37,755 nt of DNA from Dehalococcoidia bacterium UBA7891 (GTDB lineage Bacteria > Chloroflexota > Dehalococcoidia > Lucifugimonadales > UBA826). Positions 16,348 to 25,065 of this stretch are shown in pieces. The stretch is from NCBI GenBank assembly GCA_002500485.1, contig DLRJ01000122.1:1-37755 (forward strand), in the 5' to 3' direction. Below the pieces are notes generated by a model, which saw only the letters and a program-made list of their open reading frames with translations, had not been told where the DNA came from and did not search any database. The position numbers and the translations under genes were made by a program. Positions within the stretch are counted from its first letter, which is position 1; each line of letters opens with the position of its first letter.

Positions 16348-17937
16348 TTAACCGTGATTTTTCAAAGAAGCGGACAACCTTTCCCCTATCATCATTGTTG
16401 TTACATTGGTGTTTGCTCTGACATTATCTGGCATTATGGAGGCATCAGCAATGAATAGATTGTCGACCCCGTACACTCGACAATTTTCGTCTACGACCGC
16501 AAATTTATTAGAAGAGGTTCCCATGGAACAAGTGCTTGTTAGATGGTTTCCTGTAGTTGTTGTGGAGCGGAGCCATTCGTGAAATTTGGTTTTATCACTG
16601 AGCATGTTGCTCGTCGGACTCGTCCGAATATCTACTATGTCCCTCAAGTAAGAACCATTCATAATTCCAGAGGCCATTTGGACGCCTTCAGCCATCCTAT
16701 TAACATCACTTTCAGTTGCTAGCAAATTTAAATTCACAATAGGTTTGTCATCTGGGGTCGCAGACTTAAGGGCAACACTTCCTTCACTGGTCCCGAGGTA
16801 AAGAGAAACGGTGATCTGTATCCCTGCTAGCTGTGGTTGAACTTGGTTGTGAGATTTGTTCGAAGACAATATGTCTCTATAATCTCCGCTTACTGCACAA
16901 GAACCCATCCACATCATCATATCATCTGTGTGGGCCGAATTTTGAGACGTGTATCTTAAACCAACCTGTAGCCGTGGAGATTTGGGATCCAAAGATTCTA
17001 TATTTTTTACTTTAGCTAGCACAAAGTTCTGTGGGTGATCTGGAAGATTCCTCCCAACCCCCTCTAGATTTATCAAGGGTTTTATTCCATGTGATGTTAG
17101 ATTGTCTGCGGGACCTATTCCAGATAGCATTAATATTTTAGGGTTGGCCAAACTTCCTGCAGAAAGTATCACAGTTTCTGCTTCCACCCTAAACATATCT
17201 CCCCCACTTTCCATTTCAACGGCTGAAATCTTGTTTTTTTCTACTACGAGCCTTGTTACCGTGCAATTTGAACGCAGTGTGAAATTTATCCGATGCCTTG
17301 CTTGAGTCAGATATCCAACCGAGGTACTGACGCGGATGCCATTTGGATTGTTGCATGGAAATGCACCTACCCCTGTTGCGTTAGGAAGATTGAAATCTGT
17401 GGCTTTGCCAAAATCCCTGTCGATGCATGCTTGATAAAATCCTTCTTGGGGTGCGGTCCATTGATCTCTGGGAAACCGCCTAGCTAAGATTGGACCATTT
17501 TTTCCATGAAAATCCCCACCAAAATCCATAGCTGTCTCTAGTTTTCTGAAATAAGGTAAAACTTTTTGGTAATTCCAGCTGTGAAGCCCATTTTCAGACC
17601 AGTTTTGGAAATCATGAGTTAGTCCGCGAAGAAATATTTGTCCGTTTATTGAACTTGTGCCGCCTGTTAATTTACCTCTGGGCAGTCGAATCATTCGATT
17701 AGCAGTTTCGCTTTGGGTGCTTACTGTGGCAGTGTATCCCCAATCGTGCTCATCTGCGACAGCTAGATCAGTGCCTGTGGCATACCCGTATTTGACGTCA
17801 TCTGGCAGATCTTCAAATATTGGGTAGTCAGGTCCTCCTTCTAGGAGCAAAACAGAGTTTTCAGGGTTTTCTAAAAGTCGAGCGGCCACTATCGCTCCGG
17901 CAGAACCTGCTCCTATCACTAAATAGTCGTACTTCAT
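16348..17937 (-). CDS. GMC family FAD oxidoreductase (choline/alcohol dehydrogenase-like)
   Basis: Flavoenzyme of the glucose-methanol-choline family, oxidising an alcohol to aldehyde or ketone. It begins with the dinucleotide motif VIGAGSAGAIVAARLLEN and LLLEGG. GGTSSINGQIFLRG is the GMC signature 1 region, and AETVILSAGSLANPKILMLSGIGP is signature 2. The active-site region GNHLTSTCSMG supplies the catalytic His. The C-terminus NLFIADASIMPDNVRANTNVTTMMIGE carries the second catalytic position as Asn. About 529 aa, normal length. TTG at 17940 and ATG at 17937 are adjacent candidates; ATG is taken. It is divergent from nadD. Substrate unknown. Confidence 0.93.
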   Translation of the reverse strand: MKYDYLVIGAGSAGAIVAARLLENPENSVLLLEGGPDYPIFEDLPDDVKYGYATGTDLAVADEHDWGYTATVSTQSETANRMIRLPRGKLTGGTSSINGQIFLRGLTHDFQNWSENGLHSWNYQKVLPYFRKLETAMDFGGDFHGKNGPILARRFPRDQWTAPQEGFYQACIDRDFGKATDFNLPNATGVGAFPCNNPNGIRVSTSVGYLTQARHRINFTLRSNCTVTRLVVEKNKISAVEMESGGDMFRVEAETVILSAGSLANPKILMLSGIGPADNLTSHGIKPLINLEGVGRNLPDHPQNFVLAKVKNIESLDPKSPRLQVGLRYTSQNSAHTDDMMMWMGSCAVSGDYRDILSSNKSHNQVQPQLAGIQITVSLYLGTSEGSVALKSATPDDKPIVNLNLLATESDVNRMAEGVQMASGIMNGSYLRDIVDIRTSPTSNMLSDKTKFHEWLRSTTTTGNHLTSTCSMGTSSNKFAVVDENCRVYGVDNLFIADASIMPDNVRANTNVTTMMIGERLSASLKNHG

Positions 17938-18063
17938 CAAGTAAAATGCCTCAAGTTCGAGTGTTAGTTGGTTGTAGAGTATCAGGAATTCACAACATTA
18001 ATCTGTAGGCTGTCGTAAAATTACTAGCAAATAGAGACATAGTTAATTCATCAGGAGTTTGTA

Positions 18064-18648
18064 GTGTTCGTCGGGCTCTTCGGGGGAACTTTTGACCCCA
18101 TACATAATGGTCATATTGAAGCTGCTAATTCTGCTCATCTTATTCTCAAATTGGATAAAGTAATTATGGTCCCTGCAGGAGATCCTTATTTAAAAAGAAC
18201 CAAATTAGTGGCATCGCCAAAAGAAAGATACCGTATGGTGTCCTTGGCAGTTCGAAAAATTCCTTCTTTGGAAGTATCAGATATTGAGATTTTTCGGCCT
18301 GGACCTTCCTACACTATAGACACGGTAAGAGAATTAAAGCGAGAGGGTCACGAAGTAATTGTTTTACTTGGGATGGACTCAATAATTGAAATGGATGAAT
18401 GGCAGGATCCAGATTTACTTCACTCCGAATGTGAAGTTGTTGGATTAACCCGTCCTGGGTTTCAAATCGATAAATCGAAATCGTATCTGTCCAGGCAAAG
18501 AAAATATTCACTAAGAACGATCGAAGTTAACTCGCCCGAGATTTCTTCCACTAGGGTGAGAAACCTTATTCAAGATGGTGTGGATGTAGCCGACTTAATT
18601 CCTCAGGAAGTAAATGAATACATTAAGGAGCAAAAGCTTTACCATTGA
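18064..18648 (+). CDS. nadD: Nicotinate-nucleotide adenylyltransferase
   Basis: Joins nicotinate mononucleotide with ATP to make deamido-NAD in NAD synthesis. The nucleotidyltransferase motif GGTFDPIHNGHIEAA is at the N-terminus. The second motif, EISSTRVRNLI, lies near the C-terminus, and VMVPAGDPYLK matches the substrate loop. Length 194 aa is typical. The start is GTG, with CAGGAG seven bases upstream, and no better start exists upstream. pyrE follows after 41 bp on the same strand, so the two are likely co-transcribed. Very secure. Confidence 0.96.
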   Translation: MFVGLFGGTFDPIHNGHIEAANSAHLILKLDKVIMVPAGDPYLKRTKLVASPKERYRMVSLAVRKIPSLEVSDIEIFRPGPSYTIDTVRELKREGHEVIVLLGMDSIIEMDEWQDPDLLHSECEVVGLTRPGFQIDKSKSYLSRQRKYSLRTIEVNSPEISSTRVRNLIQDGVDVADLIPQEVNEYIKEQKLYH

Positions 18649-18689
18649 ACGGCCTAAATTAACATTGTGGGATATATTCTGTTATTGTA

Positions 18690-19259
18690 ATGAATGATAT
18701 TGATAGATTATTAGAAGTAGCCAAAGAGAGAAAGGCTCTGCTATTTGGCGAATTCATCCTGTCATCAGGGAATAAAAGCAGTTACTACTTTGATGGTAGG
18801 CTGTTAACTCTGGATCCGGAAGGATCATATCTCACAGCTAAGTGTTTTTTGCCTATCCTGTACAAATGTAGTGCAGAGGCTTTGGCGGGACCTACTTTAG
18901 GAGCTGACCCGATTGTTTCCTCCGTTAGTACTTTAAGCTACCTCGAAGGAAAACCTGTGCCGGCTTTGATCGTACGGAAGGAGAAAAAAACTCATGGTGG
19001 CGGTAGAAATATTGAAGGACATTTTTATGAAGGGCAAAAGGTTGCCGTGGTTGACGATACATGCACAACTGGAGGCAGTTTGTTTCACGCCATAGAAGCG
19101 GTTGAAGATGAAGGTTGTGAGGTTGTTAAAGTACTCTCAATAATGGATAGAATGGCTGGTGGCAGCGAGGAACTCAAACGCAGAGGTTATGATTTTGAAA
19201 GTCTATTTGTCGCTGATGACAAGGGGGAAATCCGCATTACCCAAATTGGAGCACAGTAA
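18690..19259 (+). CDS. pyrE: Orotate phosphoribosyltransferase
   Basis: Converts orotate and PRPP to OMP in pyrimidine synthesis. The PRPP loop VVDDTCTTGGS, the flexible catalytic loop RKEKKTHGGGRNIEG and the early FILSSGNKSSYYFDGR are all present, as in bacterial PyrE. Length 189 aa. The spacing within the nadD-pyrE-MFS-phosphatase run (41 and 12 bp) suggests an operon. The 5-phosphoribosyl loop is standard; the activity call relies on family resemblance. Confidence 0.93.
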   Translation: MNDIDRLLEVAKERKALLFGEFILSSGNKSSYYFDGRLLTLDPEGSYLTAKCFLPILYKCSAEALAGPTLGADPIVSSVSTLSYLEGKPVPALIVRKEKKTHGGGRNIEGHFYEGQKVAVVDDTCTTGGSLFHAIEAVEDEGCEVVKVLSIMDRMAGGSEELKRRGYDFESLFVADDKGEIRITQIGAQ

Positions 19260-19271
19260 GAAATAGGATTG

Positions 19272-20789
19272 ATGATTTCCTTTTTAAGTCGAATCCAAGA
19301 TAAACCCTCATATCGATGGTGGATTTACGGGGCAGTTGCCATTGGCACTTTCATATCCATTGTTGAACAGTCTGCGACTTCTATAGTAGTCCCTAGTATT
19401 GCGGAACATTTTGGGGCAGATATTCCCACAGCTCAGTGGATGGCAATTGCCTACATGTTGAGTGTAAGTGCCTTAATGATGCCGGCAGGTGCTATTGCTG
19501 ATTCCATAGGGAGAAAAAGGATATGGATATTTGGGCTGTCGATATTTGCTTGTGCTACAGCTATTACAGGGTTTTCTCAAGAATTTTGGATGGTGATAGT
19601 CGGTAAAATTTTTATGGGTATTGGTGCTTCAGCCTTACAGGCGAATGGCATGGCAATGATTGCGGGTTCTTTTCCTGACGAAGAGAGAGGTAAAGCTCTA
19701 GGGTTACATATGACCATCGTTGGTCTTGGAGCTATTGGGGGCCCTGTATTAGGTGGCAGTATAGATAGTTATTTTGGGTGGAGGGCCATTTTTATTTTTA
19801 TAGCAGTGTTCAGCATTTTTGCATTGTGTATTGCTATGTTAATTTTGACGCCGGACCCTCAGAAAAGCCCTGGGAAAGCAGATCCCATCAAGAATTTTGA
19901 TTGGAGCGGAACTTTCATTTCAGCGCTATTCCTGCTCTCACTAATGTTGGTTATAACTTTTAGCAATAAATTATCACTGTCCTCTCCCTATATTATTTTG
20001 GGAACTATGTGTTCTATATTGTTGTTCGCAGCGTTCCTTTTTAGAGAAAAAACAGCCAAAAACCCAATACTGCCTCTTAGTCTATTTAAATCTCTTTCCT
20101 TTTCTTTGGGCTCCTCGTCAAGATTTATATCTTTCACTGCAAGCTCGAGCACGTTTTTCTTAATGCCATTTTTTCTGGTCTCAGGTCTAGGATTAACAAC
20201 TGCTACTGCAGCACTGTATTTACTACCAGGGTCCATTTTAATGGCTATTTTTGGTCCCCTTAGTGGGCGGTTAGCTGACAGGATTGGTACCACAGGTCCA
20301 TCACTTATCGGAATGGCTTTTTGTGCTGTGGCAATGTATTTGTTCTCTGAAGTTAGCCTGACTTCCACCCTTGCCTTGGTAGGGATAGCGTCAGGGTTGT
20401 CTGGCATGGGAATGAGTATTTTTATGGCTCCTAACACGAGTGCGATTATGGGGAGTGCTGGTAGGAAACACTATGGTATTGTGTCTGCATTTTTAAATTT
20501 AACTAGAAATGGGGCTCATATCGTAGGAATTGCAATACCAACCGCCATCGTAGTTTCTGTAATGGCTGGGTTGGGGTATGAAGCAGATTTATCGGACCCC
20601 GAGAAACTTAAAGATATCGGTTTGCGAACTGCATATGCGTCAGCAATGGCGAAGGCATTTCAATTGTCTACTATTTTGATGATATGTGCGGGGCTTTTGG
20701 TTGTTGCCGACGGGATTTTCGATAGACTTAGAAAACAGGCTAACCAGCTTAAATCGGACACTCTCCCGCCATTAGGAATAAAAAAATGA
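19272..20789 (+). CDS. MFS transporter, DHA2 (14-TM drug:H+ antiporter) family
   Basis: Multi-pass inner-membrane exporter. The 505-aa length and about fourteen hydrophobic segments fit the DHA2 type. The motif between TM2 and TM3 reads GAIADSIGRKRIWI, the family's DxxGRK pattern. TM4-5 contain GIGASALQANGMAMIAGSFPDEERGKALG and GPVLGGSIDSYFGWRAIF, the antiporter motif C region. ATG at 19272 is preferred over the adjacent TTG, with AGGA just upstream. Its stop overlaps the next gene's ATG by four bases. Substrate unknown; no regulator gene of the TetR or MarR type lies nearby. Confidence 0.93.
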   Translation: MISFLSRIQDKPSYRWWIYGAVAIGTFISIVEQSATSIVVPSIAEHFGADIPTAQWMAIAYMLSVSALMMPAGAIADSIGRKRIWIFGLSIFACATAITGFSQEFWMVIVGKIFMGIGASALQANGMAMIAGSFPDEERGKALGLHMTIVGLGAIGGPVLGGSIDSYFGWRAIFIFIAVFSIFALCIAMLILTPDPQKSPGKADPIKNFDWSGTFISALFLLSLMLVITFSNKLSLSSPYIILGTMCSILLFAAFLFREKTAKNPILPLSLFKSLSFSLGSSSRFISFTASSSTFFLMPFFLVSGLGLTTATAALYLLPGSILMAIFGPLSGRLADRIGTTGPSLIGMAFCAVAMYLFSEVSLTSTLALVGIASGLSGMGMSIFMAPNTSAIMGSAGRKHYGIVSAFLNLTRNGAHIVGIAIPTAIVVSVMAGLGYEADLSDPEKLKDIGLRTAYASAMAKAFQLSTILMICAGLLVVADGIFDRLRKQANQLKSDTLPPLGIKK

Positions 20790-21427
20790 GATTAATTTTA
20801 GTCAGGCATGCACAATCCAAGGCTAATGCTGAGGGTCGGTGGCAGGGGACTATGGATTTTGATCTTTCGAAAGAAGGTCAAGGCCAATGTGAAAAGCTTC
20901 GTGAAAGATTCGTTAAGGAGGAAGTGGAACCTTCTCATGTTTACTCTAGTCCATTAACAAGGGCTCATAAAACTGCCGAAATCTCTTTGCCCGCTGCTCA
21001 AGTTCATAAAATTCAAGATCTGAGAGAAAACGACGCTGGAGTATTTTCAGGGAAAACATCTGATGAGTTATCGACGGAATATTCTGCAATATTTGAAGAA
21101 TTTCGCAGATCGAGAAATTTCGATTTAGTACCAAAAGCCGAAACGCGTTATCAGATTAGGCAAAGAGCGGAGACAGTTATAGGGTTCCTTGTTAAAGGCC
21201 ATAACTCAAAAGATTTTGTAATTGCCTACTCACATAGTGGATTCTTAGTTCATTTGATAGCGGTAATTCTTGGAACCAACCGGGTATGGAACCTAAGAAT
21301 ACCTAATACGGCAATATTTGATTTTGACATTGACCCTGATGGCTGGGACGTAAGTAATTCTATCAACGGCGACCGCAGGCGGTTTCAAATAAACAGATTT
21401 GCAGATGCGGGTCATTTATTTAGCTGA
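20786..21427 (+). CDS. Histidine phosphatase (phosphoglycerate-mutase-like), first copy
   Basis: Member of the histidine-phosphatase superfamily. It starts LILVRHAQSKANAEGRWQG, with the phospho-acceptor His8 in an RHA rather than RHG motif. The second catalytic His is in IAYSHSGFLVH, and SSPLTRAHKTAE supplies the conserved Arg. At 213 aa it is a small, broad-specificity-type member. It is translationally coupled to the MFS gene (ATGA overlap). The C-terminal part NTAIFDFDIDPDGW resembles the neighbouring phosphatase on the other strand, suggesting paralogy. Substrate unknown. Confidence 0.92.
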   Translation: MRLILVRHAQSKANAEGRWQGTMDFDLSKEGQGQCEKLRERFVKEEVEPSHVYSSPLTRAHKTAEISLPAAQVHKIQDLRENDAGVFSGKTSDELSTEYSAIFEEFRRSRNFDLVPKAETRYQIRQRAETVIGFLVKGHNSKDFVIAYSHSGFLVHLIAVILGTNRVWNLRIPNTAIFDFDIDPDGWDVSNSINGDRRRFQINRFADAGHLFS

Positions 21428-21429
21428 AG

Positions 21430-22083
21430 TTAGGATAGATGAGGTTGTTCGTTAAATCTAAGTATTCGCCATGAGGTAGGATTGAAACGTTGCCTTGATA
21501 AATCCGACCATTTACTGGCATCCAGTTGGAAATCGAAAATTGCTGTGTTTTTTGTGGCTATGGCCCAGAGCTTTGGGGATTCGAATATGCAGCTCACTGT
21601 GTGTTGAATTATTCCCGCATGGCAGAACATGACTACAGTATCGCCGTCAGAGTGGTGGGATAAAGCTAAATCCAAGATTCTATTGGCTCTGTTCCTCCGG
21701 TCGGTTTCCTGCTCTGAATCTTCGACATAAGACCAATCCCTACTATTTTTAAAATTCGCTGCTTGTTTCGGGTACCTTGCCTCAATTTCATTCCACGTCA
21801 GTCCCTCAAAGATCCCTGCACCAGTCTCTTTTAAGTCGTCTATGGTGACAAAGGAAATATTCCAATGTCCACCTGCTAAACGAGCAGTGTCTTGAGCCCT
21901 TTTTTGTGGACTCACGTACACATGTGTAGGAATAAAATCCTCCTTTTCAAACCAACGTCCTAGTTCCTGTGCCTGACTCTTGCCGGCGGTTGTAAGATTG
22001 GTTATTTCAAGGTCCTTTGAGCCAGACCACCGCATCAATAAGTTTGCGTCGGTTTCACCATGTCTAATTAAAATGAGTCTCAT
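21430..22083 (-). CDS. Histidine phosphatase (phosphoglycerate-mutase-like), second copy
   Basis: 217-aa relative of the preceding gene, encoded on the opposite strand and ending two bases from it. It starts LILIRHGETDANLLMRWSG (His8 in the canonical RHGE). It has VSPQKRAQDTARLAGG for the conserved Arg, and the second His in VMFCHAGIIQH. The C-terminus contains NTAIFDFQLDASKW, strikingly like the first copy. It is followed by dnaA on the same strand in gene order. Substrate unknown; the name gpm should not be used, because it is not a full-length mutase. Confidence 0.92.
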   Translation of the reverse strand: MRLILIRHGETDANLLMRWSGSKDLEITNLTTAGKSQAQELGRWFEKEDFIPTHVYVSPQKRAQDTARLAGGHWNISFVTIDDLKETGAGIFEGLTWNEIEARYPKQAANFKNSRDWSYVEDSEQETDRRNRANRILDLALSHHSDGDTVVMFCHAGIIQHTVSCIFESPKLWAIATKNTAIFDFQLDASKWSDLSRQRFNPTSWRILRFNEQPHLS

Positions 22084-22124
22084 GAATAAAACCCGTTAGC
22101 CGTTCCAGTGGAGGACCATTTGGA

Positions 22125-23555
22125 TTATCCGGCCGTACCTGTCAAATTGTTTCTAATAGCTAAAATATCGGTTCTGAGCTTGTCGTCTACATTAATTAAA
22201 GAGGCGACCTTTTCATGCCCATGTATTACGGTCGAATGATCTCTTCCACCAAGTATTTTGCCTATTGCAGAAAGACTCAAGGATGTTTCTTCTCTAAGAA
22301 GGAACATTGCGACTTGTCTAGGAACCAAATATGTTTTTGTTCTGAGCGGCCCCATGATTTGATCGGAGGTAACACCAAAGTAGTTCGACACCTCCGAAAT
22401 AATTTTGGAATCCGATATAGGTTCTTTGTTGAGTCTTTCCGAATCTCCCACAATTCGGCTAATAGACTCAACTGTAATGGGTTCATCTCGAAACTGAGCC
22501 AAAGCAACGACTCTATTTAGAAGGCCTTCTAACTCTCTAATGTTTGAACGAATTTTATTTCCTAAAAATTCGATTACATTTGCAGGGATATCGTACCCTT
22601 GCTGGGCTGCCTTATCCCTTAGTATAGCTATTCTGGTTTCTAGCTGGGGTGCCTGAATATCAGTTACCAATCCGCCAGTCAGTCGTGAGGTGATACGTGA
22701 TTCCAAGGTTCTTAGTTCATTAATATTCCGATCACTTGCAACCACTATTTGTTTGTTTTCCACGTGCAGAGAGTTGAAAGTATGAAAAAATCCTTCCTGT
22801 GTTTGTTCCTTTCCTATTAGAAATTGAATGTCATCAATTAGAAGTACATCGACAGTTCTGTATTTATTTCGGAATTCCTCAGTTTGTCCATTCTGAATTG
22901 CTCTTACATACTGATTCGTAAATTCCTCAGAGGTCACATAGATCACAGTCAGGCCTAGTTTTTTGGTGTCGTGCCCAATTGCTTGTAATAAGTGTGTTTT
23001 TCCTAAACCTACGGATGAATGAATTACTAAAGGGTTAAAAATGGTTCCAGGGTTTTCTGAAACGGCCTTTGCTCCGGCAAAGGCCAACTGATTGGAGTTT
23101 CCGACAATAAAATTTTCGAATGTGTATCTTGTATTAAAGTCATAGGATCCAATCCGTGCGTCAACTACATTATCGAAATTCGGGTCTTGAAACATACCTT
23201 GATTAGAAGTTGAGTATTTCGCAGTCTGATCTGACCTGCTGTATACGCTAGACGAGGTTACAGATTGCTCATTTTCCTCGGAAGGGATGATTTCATTGAT
23301 TACAGTGAATTTGAGCTTAACGTTAAACCCGATTGTTGTTCTTAATTCCTGTTCAAGCATATCTAGCATGCGATCTTCTAAATATTGAGCTGTGAATGCG
23401 TTTGGAGTTTCGACATTGAATTCATTGGAAGTAAACGAAACCCCAACGGTGTTTCGAAGCCAAGTATCATAGCTAGGTTTTGGAATGCTCAGTTCTACTT
23501 TACCCAGAACAGAATTCCAGATTTTGTTAGCCTTTTGAATCGTTTCTCGGTCCAT
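22125..23555 (-). CDS. dnaA: Chromosomal replication initiator DnaA
   Basis: Replication initiator that binds DnaA boxes and opens oriC. Four domains are visible. Domain I is at about 1-85 (IWNSVLGKVELSIPKPSYDTW), with a Ser/Glu-rich linker at 90-140. The AAA+ domain is at about 143-350, with Walker A VGLGKTHLL (Lys186), Walker B LLIDDIQFL (Asp241/242) and the SRITSRLTGG region. The DNA-binding domain ends with GGRDHSTVIHG. Walker A starts HSSVGLGKT, so the usual Gly-Gly before it is Ser-Ser (180/181). Length 476 aa is normal. dnaN, recF and rpmH are not next to it. The ATG has no good Shine-Dalgarno. Confidence 0.96.
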   Translation of the reverse strand: MDRETIQKANKIWNSVLGKVELSIPKPSYDTWLRNTVGVSFTSNEFNVETPNAFTAQYLEDRMLDMLEQELRTTIGFNVKLKFTVINEIIPSEENEQSVTSSSVYSRSDQTAKYSTSNQGMFQDPNFDNVVDARIGSYDFNTRYTFENFIVGNSNQLAFAGAKAVSENPGTIFNPLVIHSSVGLGKTHLLQAIGHDTKKLGLTVIYVTSEEFTNQYVRAIQNGQTEEFRNKYRTVDVLLIDDIQFLIGKEQTQEGFFHTFNSLHVENKQIVVASDRNINELRTLESRITSRLTGGLVTDIQAPQLETRIAILRDKAAQQGYDIPANVIEFLGNKIRSNIRELEGLLNRVVALAQFRDEPITVESISRIVGDSERLNKEPISDSKIISEVSNYFGVTSDQIMGPLRTKTYLVPRQVAMFLLREETSLSLSAIGKILGGRDHSTVIHGHEKVASLINVDDKLRTDILAIRNNLTGTAG

Positions 23556-24039
23556 AAATTTTACACAATATTACCTTCGGTATTTGAGCCCCTTTTTTCA
23601 AAAGGCAATATCGGAGATTTCCCGACTCCTCAACTTCAATCCCCACCTACTTACATCAATGCTGCTCTTGATATGAACAGGTTTGAATAAGACATAAACC
23701 CGGAAAATTTCACGGAGAGCTCACTTTAGATGACTTTGTATATTTTCGAGACTCTCCAGAACTCCTGAAATTCAACTAAAATTGAACTTCTTTTCAGATG
23801 TATGTTGTACACCCCATATTTAACACTGTGCAAGGGGGACAAAGGGGTATTTCGACGTCAATTTGTTTCAAGCTATTAAAGGACGAAATTGTCGTTCATG
23901 AAACACAATTCATGTGTTAATGAGGATATTTATAGTAACCCTTATATATGTATTTGAAAACATAGAGAAAGAAGAGAATTCCATGATTATGTTCGCTATT
24001 TTTCACACTCAAAGGAAAGCCATGTGATAATCATGGAAT
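23556..24039. other. 484-bp gene-free region between dnaA and the ZnuA gene; possible regulatory/origin DNA
   Basis: No protein-like frame is visible on either strand; it is AT-rich. It contains small palindromes: GAAATTCAA/TTGAACTTC at 23767-23790, AACACA/TGTGTT at 23902-23918, and the long inverted repeat at 23977-24040. Two sequences fit the relaxed DnaA-box pattern TTWTNCACA, at 23559-23567 (four bases from the dnaA ATG) and 23999-24007. There is no cluster of perfect boxes, so calling it oriC would be unsafe. It probably carries the dnaA promoter and perhaps a DnaA autoregulatory site. Confidence 0.35.
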
Positions 24040-24040
24040 T
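23977..24040. repeat. Perfect 14-bp inverted repeat at the end of the ZnuA gene
   Basis: AATTCCATGATTAT (23977-23990) and ATAATCATGGAATT (24027-24040) are perfect complements separated by 36 bp. The right arm touches the stop codon of the ZnuA-type gene. The loop is too long and no T-run follows, so it is not a standard terminator. It could be an operator pair, a mobile-element relic or an RNA hairpin. Confidence 0.7.
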
Positions 24041-25065
24041 TATTTCAATCCGTTATGGATTAATTCTGAAAGTGCCATCATCATCTCAACGTATGATTCG
24101 CCCTCTTTTAAATATTCCACTCGCAATCCTGTTATAACTTGAACATTTGCGTCTTGGGCTATCTGCTCTGTTATTTTTTCCTCAACCCCTTCTTCCATAA
24201 AAATACCCTTAACTTTCGTAAGTTTAATTTCGTCGATTAGCTTTGCTATATTTGCCGCGGTCGGTCCGGAATCTGTAGTTGCTGCAGGAATTACGGCACC
24301 TATGACATCAAAACCATATGTTTCTTCCAGGTAGCCAAGAGCTTCATGAGAGGTTACTAATTTTCGGTCTTTTTCAGGGATTTTTTCAAACACAGATCGC
24401 ATATGTTGATCAAGGTCAGAAAGTTGACCTTTGTAGGCTGAGGCATTTTTTTGGTAGTAGTCAGATGAATCAGGGTCCATCTTGGAAAGTTGGGTTTTGA
24501 TTTCATCTATAGCTAGGGACACACGGGACGGATCTAACCAGAAATGAGGATCAATGGGTCCATGAAGATGCTCATCGTGTTCTTCGTCTTTATCGTGTTC
24601 GTCATGGTGCATCAGTTTAATTGGATCAACTTTGGTCCCTAAAACTAGAAATGTGGCATTTGGATTCAATGAATTTTCAAGAAGCGGTGTAATATTGCTG
24701 CCCTCTAATGACAACCCTATTGCAAACACCAATTTCGAATTAGATAGGCTGGCTACTTTTTTTGGGGTTGGCTGGTAGGTATGTGGGTCTTTGCCGGCAG
24801 GTGTTAAACTCTCAACTAGCACCCTTTCTCCTCCTACAACCCTAACCCAATCAGAAATAATGCTCGTGGTGGTATGTATTTCTAGCAAACCACCTTTGTT
24901 TATATTTCCAGAGCCCTTACCCTCTGGGGTTGAATCGGAAGGGTTTTTGCTCACAGTGAATGTATCGGATCTGTTGGTGCAGCCGATGCCTGCAGAAAAA
25001 ATTCCCATCACCAAGAGGGCTATGCTAAATCTAAAAATCATCTGTTTATATAGCGGTGAACTCAT
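24040..25065 (-). CDS. Zinc/manganese ABC transporter substrate-binding lipoprotein (ZnuA-like)
   Basis: Cluster A-I metal receptor of the ZnuA/TroA family. The first metal ligand is in GKDPHTYQPTP. A charged His/Asp/Glu-rich loop (HHDEHDKDEEHDEHLHG) precedes PIDPHFWLDPSRV, the second ligand. TSHEALGYLEETYG gives the third, and EEGVEEKI lies near the end. The His-rich loop favours zinc over manganese. The lipobox IGC follows a hydrophobic stretch. The ATG at 25065 gives a normal lipoprotein signal (Cys29). Starts at 25089 and 25119 are also open in frame and would lengthen the leader. No permease or ATPase partner is in the window. Confidence 0.92.
   Translation of the reverse strand: MSSPLYKQMIFRFSIALLVMGIFSAGIGCTNRSDTFTVSKNPSDSTPEGKGSGNINKGGLLEIHTTTSIISDWVRVVGGERVLVESLTPAGKDPHTYQPTPKKVASLSNSKLVFAIGLSLEGSNITPLLENSLNPNATFLVLGTKVDPIKLMHHDEHDKDEEHDEHLHGPIDPHFWLDPSRVSLAIDEIKTQLSKMDPDSSDYYQKNASAYKGQLSDLDQHMRSVFEKIPEKDRKLVTSHEALGYLEETYGFDVIGAVIPAATTDSGPTAANIAKLIDEIKLTKVKGIFMEEGVEEKITEQIAQDANVQVITGLRVEYLKEGESYVEMMMALSELIHNGLK

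Noticed and set aside
23559..24007. Two relaxed DnaA-box matches as evidence for oriC
   Set aside because: Only two weak matches 440 bp apart, none the perfect TTATCCACA; chance matches are expected in AT-rich DNA.
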